Shown here one piece after another: positions 1-5,832 of a DNA stretch of 15,073 bases. Made by a program: the position numbers and the translations under genes. The stretch is from Ga0074130 sp035565355. Its GTDB lineage: Bacteria > Pseudomonadota > Gammaproteobacteria > Burkholderiales > Rhodocyclaceae. The stretch is from the NCBI GenBank assembly GCA_035565355.1, contig DATMSM010000107.1, positions 1 to 15,073 of the forward strand, given 5' to 3'. Below the pieces are notes generated by a model. That model searched no databases. It had not been told where the DNA came from and worked only from the letters and a program-made list of their open reading frames with translations. Numbering within the stretch: position 1 is the first letter of the stretch; every line of letters starts with the position of its first letter.

Positions 1-1
1 C

Positions 2-145
2 TCCGGCCACTACGAAACCCTCCTCTACGTCACCGCCGCCATGGCCGCCACCGCCGCCTTCCTCGCACTCAAAGTCCTCAAACCCATGCGATCACAACTT
101 CAAAAGAAGTTTGATGCACTACATGCTGCAGGCAAGGGGCATTGA
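2..145 (+). CDS. C-terminal end of a probable MFS transporter (oxalate/formate antiporter-like), partial
   Basis: Frame 2 is open from the window edge to a TGA at 143-145 and encodes 47 residues. It reads as one hydrophobic helix (LLYVTAAMAATAAFLALKVL) followed by a basic tail with KPMR and QKKF, as expected for the last transmembrane helix and cytoplasmic tail of a 12-helix major facilitator protein. The gene lies immediately upstream of oxalyl-CoA decarboxylase on the same strand. Oxalate/formate antiporters are often found there, exchanging external oxalate for the formate made inside. The helix and basic tail are seen directly. The MFS family is a fair inference, and the substrate rests on the neighbour only. 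It could be another kind of membrane protein. Confidence 0.5.
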   Translation, partial: SGHYETLLYVTAAMAATAAFLALKVLKPMRSQLQKKFDALHAAGKGH

Positions 146-177
146 GGGTACAATAATAGGGTTGTTCAGATTTCAAG

Positions 178-212
178 CTTGCGGGGCCGCTTTCAACCGG
201 CCCCGATGCAAG
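178..212 (+). other. GC-rich hairpin in the leader upstream of oxc
   Basis: CGGGGCC (182-188) pairs with GGCCCCG (199-205) around a 10-nt loop. The stem can be extended by CTTG (178-181) and GCAAG (208-212) across a small bulge. No T-run follows, so it is not a standard intrinsic terminator. It may end or process the upstream transporter transcript, or act as a leader structure for oxc. The complementarity is seen; the role is inferred. Confidence 0.4.
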
Positions 213-241
213 GCCCAGTAGCATTCGCAGCAACCACCCAA

Positions 242-257
242 AAAACGAATACGTTTT
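242..257. promoter_or_regulatory. AT-rich palindrome upstream of oxc, possible operator
   Basis: AAAACG (242-247) and CGTTTT (252-257) form a perfect 6-bp inverted repeat with a 4-bp AATA spacer, 13 bp before the oxc Shine-Dalgarno. A symmetrical AT-rich site in an otherwise GC-rich region just before a catabolic gene is what a dimeric repressor or activator site can look like. No regulator gene is in the window and the site is short, so chance is possible. Confidence 0.25.
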
Positions 258-270
258 ACACAGACACAGC

Positions 271-276
271 AAGGAG
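271..276 (+). promoter_or_regulatory. Strong ribosome binding site of oxc
   Basis: AAGGAG lies 6 nt before the ATG at 283. It is among the best Shine-Dalgarno sequences in the window; most other genes here are translationally coupled or have weak sites. It fixes the oxc start and fits high expression. Confidence 0.75.
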
Positions 277-282
277 CAACAC

Positions 283-2010
283 ATGTCCTCAGCAGCACAT
301 CAAGCCGCCCCGGTCGCTGAAGGCGTCGAACTGACCGACGGCTTTAACCTCCTGATGGATGCCCTCGAAATGAACGGCATCAAGAATATCTACGGTCTGC
401 TCGGCATTCCGGTTACCGAAGTGGGTCGCATGTGGCAAGCACGCGGCAACAACTTCTACAGCTTCCGCAACGAACAGAACGCCGGCTACGCCGCTTCCGT
501 TGCTGGCTATCTGACCAAGAAGCCTGGTATCTGCGTGACCGTGTCCGCTCCCGGCTTCCTGAACGGTCTGACCGCTCTGGCCAACGCCACCACCAACTGC
601 TTCCCGATGATCCTGATCTCGGGTTCGTCGGAACGCGAAATCGTCGACCTGATGCAGGGCGACTACGAAGAAATGGACCAGCTGAACATCGCCCGTCCGT
701 TCTGTAAGGCCTCCTTCCGTATCAACCGTCCGGAAGACATCGGCGTTGCCGTCGTCCGCGCCATCCGTACCGCCGTTTCCGGCCGTCCGGGCGGTGTCTA
801 CCTGGACATCCCGGCTCGCCTGTTCAGCACCACCATGGCTGCCCTGGAAGGCGAAAAGTCGCTGTGGGTTCCGGTTGATCCGGCTCCGGCTCAAGTGCCC
901 GCCCCGTCCGCCGTCAAGCGCGCTGCTGACCTGATCAAGGGCGCCAAGAAGCCGCTGATCCTGTTCGGCAAGGGTGCTGCCTACGCTCAGTGCGACGCCG
1001 ACATCCTGGCTTTCGTTGAAGAAACCGGCATCCCCTTCACCCCGATGTCGATGGCCAAGGGCCTGGTCTCCGACCTGCACCCGCAATGTGCCGCTGCTGC
1101 CCGTTCGATGGTTCTGCAAGAATCCGACGTCGTGATCCTGGTCGGTGCCCGCCTGAACTGGCTGCTGGCACACGGCAAGGGCAAGACCTGGGGTTCCGAG
1201 CCGAAGAAGTTCGTGCAAATCGACATCCAGGCCAACGAAATCGACAGCAACGTGCCGATCGCTGCACCGCTGGTTGGCGACATCGAGTCCTGTATCAATG
1301 CCCTGCGCGCTGAACTGAAGGGCTTCAAGGCTCCGGCCGAGTGGCTGTCCGGCGTTGCTGAAAAGCACTCCGGCACCCGCGCCAAGCTGGCCGCCAAGCT
1401 GTCGACCGCCACCCCGGTCATGAACTACCACAATTCGCTCGGCGCCATCCGCGACGTGCTGAAGAACCACCCCGACACCATCCTGGTGAACGAAGGCGCC
1501 AACGCCCTCGACAACGCCCGTATGGTTATCGACCAATACCTGCCGCGCAAGCGTGTCGACACCGGCACCTGGGGCGTCATGGGTATCGGTATGGGTTCCG
1601 CAGCTGCCGCTGCTGTTGAATCCGGCAAGCCGGTCGTCGCCATCTGTGGTGACTCCGCTTTCGGTTTCTCCGGCATGGAATACGAGACCCTGACCCGTTA
1701 CAACCTGCCGGTTACCGTCATCATCATGAACAATGGCGGTATCTACCGCGGTGACGAAGCCAGCCCGGATCACCAGTTCTCCTGCATGCTGTTCAACCCG
1801 AAGACCCGCTACGACCACTTCTCCATCGCCCTGGGCGGTGAAGGCGTGCGCGTGACGACTCCGGAAGAACTGAGCAAGGCTCTGGAAGCCTCGATCAAGT
1901 CCGGCAAGACCACCATCATCGACGCGATCATCGATCCGGCCGCTGGTGTGGAATCCGGTCGTATCGGCAACCTGAACATCGTCTCCACCGTTGGCAAGAA
2001 GAAGAAGTAA
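283..2010 (+). CDS. oxc: Oxalyl-CoA decarboxylase
   Basis: This 575-residue thiamine-diphosphate enzyme converts oxalyl-CoA to formyl-CoA and CO2, the second step of oxalate breakdown after formyl-CoA:oxalate CoA-transferase. The N-terminal Pyr domain carries the conserved glutamate that activates ThDP (E64 in FRNEQNAGYAAS). The loop DYEEMDQLNIARPFCK follows, then a middle Rossmann domain that in this family binds ADP. The C-terminal PP domain has the ThDP/Mg motif GDS (456-458) to NN (483-484), continuing GGIYRGDE. Length matches the roughly 570-residue Oxalobacter enzyme. The start is set by AAGGAG 6 nt upstream. CGT, GGT and GCT codons are much more frequent than in neighbouring genes, suggesting high expression. 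A strong terminator follows. The CoA-transferase partner (frc) is not in the window. Confidence 0.95.
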   Translation: MSSAAHQAAPVAEGVELTDGFNLLMDALEMNGIKNIYGLLGIPVTEVGRMWQARGNNFYSFRNEQNAGYAASVAGYLTKKPGICVTVSAPGFLNGLTALANATTNCFPMILISGSSEREIVDLMQGDYEEMDQLNIARPFCKASFRINRPEDIGVAVVRAIRTAVSGRPGGVYLDIPARLFSTTMAALEGEKSLWVPVDPAPAQVPAPSAVKRAADLIKGAKKPLILFGKGAAYAQCDADILAFVEETGIPFTPMSMAKGLVSDLHPQCAAAARSMVLQESDVVILVGARLNWLLAHGKGKTWGSEPKKFVQIDIQANEIDSNVPIAAPLVGDIESCINALRAELKGFKAPAEWLSGVAEKHSGTRAKLAAKLSTATPVMNYHNSLGAIRDVLKNHPDTILVNEGANALDNARMVIDQYLPRKRVDTGTWGVMGIGMGSAAAAAVESGKPVVAICGDSAFGFSGMEYETLTRYNLPVTVIIMNNGGIYRGDEASPDHQFSCMLFNPKTRYDHFSIALGGEGVRVTTPEELSKALEASIKSGKTTIIDAIIDPAAGVESGRIGNLNIVSTVGKKKK

Positions 2011-2063
2011 TTCTTCCGCCGCGATGATCGGGCCGGCAACGGCCTGATTGACGAAGCAGTACG

Positions 2064-2099
2064 AATGCCCCTTGAAGCGATTCAAGGGGCATTTTCTTT
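2064..2099 (+). terminator. Intrinsic terminator of oxc
   Basis: AATGCCCCTTGAA (2064-2076) pairs perfectly with TTCAAGGGGCATT (2081-2093) around a GCGA tetraloop of the GNRA class. The 3' arm runs into TTTTCTTT. This is a 13-bp stem followed by a U-tract, the clearest terminator in the window. It separates oxc from the hydrolase that starts 8 nt beyond the T-run. Confidence 0.93.
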
Positions 2100-2107
2100 G
2101 AGGCGCT

Positions 2108-2857
2108 ATGTACCGCTATTTCTACTTTCCTGATCGTGTTGCCTACGGCACGCCGGCAGATGCCGGGCGCGTGTACGAGGATGTGCGTTTCCGCAGTGCG
2201 GACGGCACCGTGCTGGCAGGCTGGTTCATGCCTGCACCAGGCAAAGCCCGCGCGACGGTGGTCCACATGCACGGCAATGCCCAGAACATGAGCGCCCACT
2301 GGCCCTATGCCGGGTGGCTGCTAGATCGGGGCTTCAATGTGTTTAGCTTCGACTATCGAGGCTACGGCAACTCACAGGGCAGCCCTGACCCCGCAGGCAT
2401 ACTTGCGGACGCCATCGCGGCACTCGACTATCTGCGCAACCGCGATGACAAGAACAAGCTATGCGTGTTCGGCCAGAGCCTGGGCGGCATGCTGGCGATT
2501 GCCGCCGCCGCCATCAGCCCTGCAGGCATCCGCGCCGTACTCGCCGAAGCGCCGGTCCATTCATATACCGCCTGGGCCGAAGATCAGATGCCGGAGAAGG
2601 AGCTGGTGCTGGACGACGAGCACTGCGCAAGCAGTCATATCGCAGCCCTGTCGCCCATCCCCTTGTTGCTCATCCACAGCCTCGTCGATCGCGTGGTGCC
2701 CTATGCGCATTCGGAGCAGTTACTGGCAATGGCCGGTGAACCGAAGCAGCTGCTCACGATTGCCGACGGCGCACATAACGACGCAATGACCGACTGCCAC
2801 GGCACCCACTATCAGGAGATCGCTGCCGCCTTCTTCACCGAGGCCTGCGTGCAATGA
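2108..2857 (+). CDS. Alpha/beta hydrolase (BEM46/YfhR-like serine hydrolase)
   Basis: This 249-residue protein has the alpha/beta-hydrolase fold. HGN (55-57) forms the oxyanion region and FDYRGYGNSQG follows. The nucleophile elbow GQSLGG (122-127) holds S124. The acid is D194 in SLVDRVVP and the base H223 in GAHND. Relatives with the same FPD...TP...DG..L.GWF opening usually begin with a membrane helix. Here an in-frame TGA at 2099-2101 rules out an upstream extension, so the protein is probably cytosolic. GAGG (2100-2103) is a close-spaced ribosome site. The start sits just after the oxc terminator, so transcription may depend on read-through or on a promoter overlapping the terminator. The last 4 bp overlap the next gene. 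The substrate is unknown. Confidence 0.85.
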   Translation: MYRYFYFPDRVAYGTPADAGRVYEDVRFRSADGTVLAGWFMPAPGKARATVVHMHGNAQNMSAHWPYAGWLLDRGFNVFSFDYRGYGNSQGSPDPAGILADAIAALDYLRNRDDKNKLCVFGQSLGGMLAIAAAAISPAGIRAVLAEAPVHSYTAWAEDQMPEKELVLDDEHCASSHIAALSPIPLLLIHSLVDRVVPYAHSEQLLAMAGEPKQLLTIADGAHNDAMTDCHGTHYQEIAAAFFTEACVQ

Positions 2858-3102
2858 CCGCCCACGCCTGCCGGCCCGGCTGCGGCGCCTGCTGCATCGC
2901 GCCGTCCATCAGTTCCTTGCAGAAGCCGGCCGGCAAAGCCTGCATGCATCTGGATGCGGACCAGCTATGCGGCATCTTCGGAAAAGCGGAACGGCCGGCC
3001 TGCTGTAGCGGCCTGCAAGCTTCGGAGGAAATGTGCGGCACTAGTCGCGAACATGCCCTCGTCTGGCTGGACAGGCTGGAGCGCCTGACGGCGCCTACTT
3101 GA
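2854..3102 (+). CDS. YkgJ-family cysteine cluster protein (small metal-binding)
   Basis: This 82-residue protein has nine cysteines (6, 10, 13, 14, 30, 39, 50, 51, 61) in the YkgJ/UPF0153 order: CRPGCGACC at the N-terminus, PAGKACMHL, LCGIFG, RPACC and a final CG. The family is thought to bind zinc or an iron-sulfur centre, but its role is not established. The start ATG overlaps the hydrolase stop (ATGA at 2854-2857), so the two are translationally coupled. The 3' end overlaps the convergent HD-GYP gene by 8 bp. It is at the short end for the family, with the whole cysteine pattern present. Confidence 0.85.
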   Translation: MTAHACRPGCGACCIAPSISSLQKPAGKACMHLDADQLCGIFGKAERPACCSGLQASEEMCGTSREHALVWLDRLERLTAPT

Positions 3103-4327
3103 GTTCGCCGTGCAGAAAACGGTTGATATGCTGCAAGCCCCACGCGGCCGCATCCTCGCGGCTGGCGATGCGGTCCATGGCGCCGGGTTTTGAAAGGTCA
3201 ATCAACTCGGGCTTGATGTATGTCTGCGCCTTGCTCGAAAAGAAGACTTTGACCACGGGCTGCAGCAAGGACTTCTGCGACTGCTCGACAACCACGCCCA
3301 AGCGCCCCGACTCCAGGCGCACCAGCGAGCCGGCCGGATAGATGCCGATGCTGCGCACAAAAGCCTGGAACACCTGCTCGTCGAAATGTCCCTTGCTCCA
3401 TTCGGTCATCTTGCGGATAGACTCGGCCGGATCCCAACCCGCCTTGTAGGGGCGGTTCGAAGTAATCGCATCATAGACATCGCAGACCGCCCCCATCTTG
3501 GCATGCAGACTGATCTGGTCACCGCTTAGGTGATCAGGGTAGCCGCTACCGTCGACTTTCTCATGATGGTGGCGGCATACGTCCAGCACAATAGCGCCAA
3601 CGGCATCGCCTTCCACAAGCAGACGATGGCCCTCGCCCGGATGGCCGCGCATGATGGCGAACTCCTCGTCCGTCAGCTTGCCCGGCTTGTTGAGGACATC
3701 CGGCGGCATCACGGCCTTGCCCAGGTCATGCAGCAGGCCGGCCAGGCCGAGTTCGCGTGTCGCGGTTTCGTCCTGCCCGAGCTGGCGCGCGAGTGACACC
3801 ATCAGCGCGCATACGGCCACCGAGTGCATATAGGTGTAATCGTCGGCCGTCTTCAGGCGGGCCAGACTGATGAGCGCTCCCGGGTTGCGCCGCACCGAGG
3901 ATGAAATCTCGTCGACCAACGCGCCCGCAGCATCAGCGTCAATGGCCTTGCCCATGCGCACTTCCTGAAACATGGACACGACCGCACCCTTGGCCTTGTT
4001 GCATATTTTGGCGGCGCGCTTGACCTCCTGATCAAACTCGACCTGCTGAACCAGCGGCTGCATGAGCGATTGTGCGGCGACAAGCATCTGGTCCACTTCG
4101 CTCGCCACGCTCGTTTCAGAGGCCGTTCGGACCTCTCCGGGAACATCGCGTCCCTTGTCTGTGTCTATCCACAGCTCGGTCACGCCACTATCACGCACCT
4201 TGGCCAGATCCTGCGCATCCTTGACGGCGAACTTGCTGCGCCAGAAGGGATGGTCCATCCAGCCGCCGCAGAATTCGTGGATATACATGCCGACACGCAG
4301 ATCCGCGATGGCGATTTTTTTCAGCAT
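3095..4327 (-). CDS. HD-GYP cyclic-di-GMP phosphodiesterase with N-terminal DUF3391
   Basis: This 410-residue protein opens with a DUF3391-like domain (about 1-140; KKIAIADLRVGMYIHEF, then FWRSKFAVKD). The HD-GYP domain follows (about 150-340): H168 in the first helix, the HD pair H200-D201 in LLHDLGK, H229 in GHP, HHEKVDGSGYP (254-264), then CDVYDAITSNRPYK. All the usual metal ligands appear to be present, so an active phosphodiesterase hydrolysing c-di-GMP is likely. No transmembrane segment is evident. The ATG at 4327 gives MLKKIAIADLRVGMY, the usual start of this family. It is divergent from uppP with only 48 bp between starts and convergent with the YkgJ-like gene. The process it controls cannot be told from the sequence. 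Confidence 0.93.
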   Translation of the reverse strand: MLKKIAIADLRVGMYIHEFCGGWMDHPFWRSKFAVKDAQDLAKVRDSGVTELWIDTDKGRDVPGEVRTASETSVASEVDQMLVAAQSLMQPLVQQVEFDQEVKRAAKICNKAKGAVVSMFQEVRMGKAIDADAAGALVDEISSSVRRNPGALISLARLKTADDYTYMHSVAVCALMVSLARQLGQDETATRELGLAGLLHDLGKAVMPPDVLNKPGKLTDEEFAIMRGHPGEGHRLLVEGDAVGAIVLDVCRHHHEKVDGSGYPDHLSGDQISLHAKMGAVCDVYDAITSNRPYKAGWDPAESIRKMTEWSKGHFDEQVFQAFVRSIGIYPAGSLVRLESGRLGVVVEQSQKSLLQPVVKVFFSSKAQTYIKPELIDLSKPGAMDRIASREDAAAWGLQHINRFLHGELK

Positions 4328-4375
4328 GCTAAACTGCAGAAGCCGATTTCACGGCCTTGTTTTTTATTAGTACAC

Positions 4376-5200
4376 ATGGACTATTACCCCCTGCTGCAAG
4401 CCTTTATCCTCGGCGTCGTCGAGGGACTCACCGAATTTCTTCCGATTTCCAGCACTGGCCATCTCATTCTTGCCGGCGATCTTCTTGATTTTAACGATGA
4501 CCGCGGCAAACTGTTTGAAATCGTCATTCAGTTCGGTGCCATTCTCGCAGTCGTGTGGGAATATCGCCAGCGCATTTCGAAACTCTGCCGCGGTATTTTC
4601 AATGACGCCAGCGCGCAGAAGTTTGCCCTCAACCTTGCGGTCGCCTTTTTGCCGCTGGCCATCCTCGGCCTGATTTTCGGCAGTGCCATCAAGGCCAATC
4701 TATTCGCACCTGTCCCGGTTGCGCTCGCCTTCATCATCGGTGGCCTCATCATCCTCTGGGCAGAAAAGCGCGAGCACGTCGTTCGCGTGGAAAACATCGA
4801 GGATCTGAGCCTGCTGGATGCGGTCAAGCTCGGCTTTGCGCAAGCTGTCGCGCTCATACCGGGGACATCGCGCTCCGGCTCCACCATCATCGGCGGCTTG
4901 CTGTTCGGCCTCTCGCGCAAGGCCGCGACCGAGTTCTCCTTCTTCCTCGCCATTCCCACGCTAGGCCTCGCCACCTTCTATCAGCTCTACAAGGAACGCG
5001 AGCTGTTGAGCATGGACGACCTCGGCATGTGGGTGGTCGGCCTGGTCTCCTCCTTCATCTCCGCCTTTCTGTGCGTACGCTGGCTGCTGCGCTTCATCAG
5101 CAACCACGACTTCACGCCCTTTGCCTGGTATCGCATCGCCTTCGGCTTCGTCGTGCTGGCGACCTGGTACTGGGGCATCGTCGACTGGACCGCGCACTGA
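4376..5200 (+). CDS. uppP: Undecaprenyl-diphosphatase UppP (BacA)
   Basis: This 274-residue integral membrane protein dephosphorylates undecaprenyl pyrophosphate, recycling the lipid carrier for peptidoglycan and other wall polymers; excess gives bacitracin resistance. The family motifs are intact: EGLTEFLPISSTGH (16-29), with the active-site glutamates E16/E20 and S26, and PGTSRSG (162-168) with R166. Several hydrophobic helices span the rest. Length matches E. coli BacA (273). The frame is open upstream to 4070, but that part is antisense to the HD-GYP gene and lacks family similarity, so the ATG at 4376 (MDYYPLLQAFILGVVEG) is chosen. There is no clear Shine-Dalgarno; a TATTAG hexamer sits 5 nt before the ATG. 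The stop overlaps the yqiA start by 1 bp. Confidence 0.96.
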   Translation: MDYYPLLQAFILGVVEGLTEFLPISSTGHLILAGDLLDFNDDRGKLFEIVIQFGAILAVVWEYRQRISKLCRGIFNDASAQKFALNLAVAFLPLAILGLIFGSAIKANLFAPVPVALAFIIGGLIILWAEKREHVVRVENIEDLSLLDAVKLGFAQAVALIPGTSRSGSTIIGGLLFGLSRKAATEFSFFLAIPTLGLATFYQLYKERELLSMDDLGMWVVGLVSSFISAFLCVRWLLRFISNHDFTPFAWYRIAFGFVVLATWYWGIVDWTAH

Positions 5201-5772
5201 TGGGGCACCTGCTTTATCTGCACGGTTTCCTGTCTGGCCCCGCCTCGCGCAAGGCGCAGGATCTGCACGCACGCATGCGGCAACGCGGGCTGGGCGACAA
5301 GTTCATATGCCCGCAGCTCCCGGTCTCCCCCAAGGCCGCCATCGCACTGGCTGAATCGCTACTGGTACCGGGCACCACAGTCGTCGGCTCCTCGCTCGGC
5401 GGCTACTACGCCACCTGGTTATGCGAACAGCACCCCGATCTCGTACGCGGCGCGGTGCTCGTCAATCCAGCCGTGCTGGCTCACATCTCATTGGAACGCT
5501 ATCTGGGGCCGCAGAAGAATCTCTATACCGGCGAGGCGTTCGACTTCACGCCAACGCATATCGCCGAGATGCGCGCCTTCGAAGTACCCAAGCCCAAGCG
5601 CGAAGATGCCTACTGGCTGCTCGCGGAGGAAGGCGACGAGATACTCGATTATCGCCAGGCGGCAGAAAAATATGCCCGCTCTAAGCAAACGATCTTGCCC
5701 GGCGGCAACCACACTTTCTCGCTGTGGCACGACTACCTGGACGCCGTGATTGATTTCGCCCGCCTGGGCTAA
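5200..5772 (+). CDS. yqiA: YqiA-type alpha/beta hydrolase (esterase)
   Basis: This 190-residue protein closely matches the E. coli YqiA pattern over its whole length: LLYLHGF at the start, PQLPVSPK, GSSLGGYYATWL (63-74) with nucleophile S65, VNPAV, YLG...NLYTGE, then GDEILDYRQA (145-154) with D146 and GGNHTF (168-173) with H171. E. coli YqiA hydrolyses short acyl esters in vitro, including palmitoyl-CoA-like substrates by annotation; its physiological role is unclear. The start is the ATG inside the TGATG shared with the uppP stop, so translation is coupled. An open frame back to 5029 lies within uppP in another frame and was not used. Confidence 0.92.
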   Translation: MGHLLYLHGFLSGPASRKAQDLHARMRQRGLGDKFICPQLPVSPKAAIALAESLLVPGTTVVGSSLGGYYATWLCEQHPDLVRGAVLVNPAVLAHISLERYLGPQKNLYTGEAFDFTPTHIAEMRAFEVPKPKREDAYWLLAEEGDEILDYRQAAEKYARSKQTILPGGNHTFSLWHDYLDAVIDFARLG

Positions 5773-5797
5773 GGGCGGCAACGCCGGGGCGCAGCGG

Positions 5798-5803
5798 TAT
5801 AAT
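5798..5803 (+). promoter_or_regulatory. Candidate -10 box (TATAAT) for the RNB nuclease gene
   Basis: A perfect TATAAT lies 29 nt before the ATG at 5833, in the 60-bp gap after yqiA. At 17-bp spacing the -35 region (GCGGCA, 5775-5780) matches poorly. Transcription would start near 5810 and give a leader of about 23 nt. Its position in a GC-rich gap supports it; the weak -35 counts against it. Confidence 0.45.
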
Positions 5804-5832
5804 TCCGATCCGCAAATCCGCAGCATCTCCCC

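Noticed and set aside
133..143. 11-nt match (CAAGGGGCATT) to the 3' arm of the oxc terminator at 2083-2093
   Set aside because: It lies within the end of the upstream coding sequence, forms no hairpin there and is short enough for coincidence.
289..2085. 598-codon open frame antisense to oxc
   Set aside because: It mirrors the codon pattern of oxc on the opposite strand, has no recognisable domain, and contains the terminator hairpin. GC-rich genes commonly leave such long antisense frames.
4070..4375. N-terminal extension of uppP
   Set aside because: It is in frame, but lies antisense to the HD-GYP gene and has no match to the family. UppP proteins begin close to the EGLTEFLP motif, as with the ATG at 4376.
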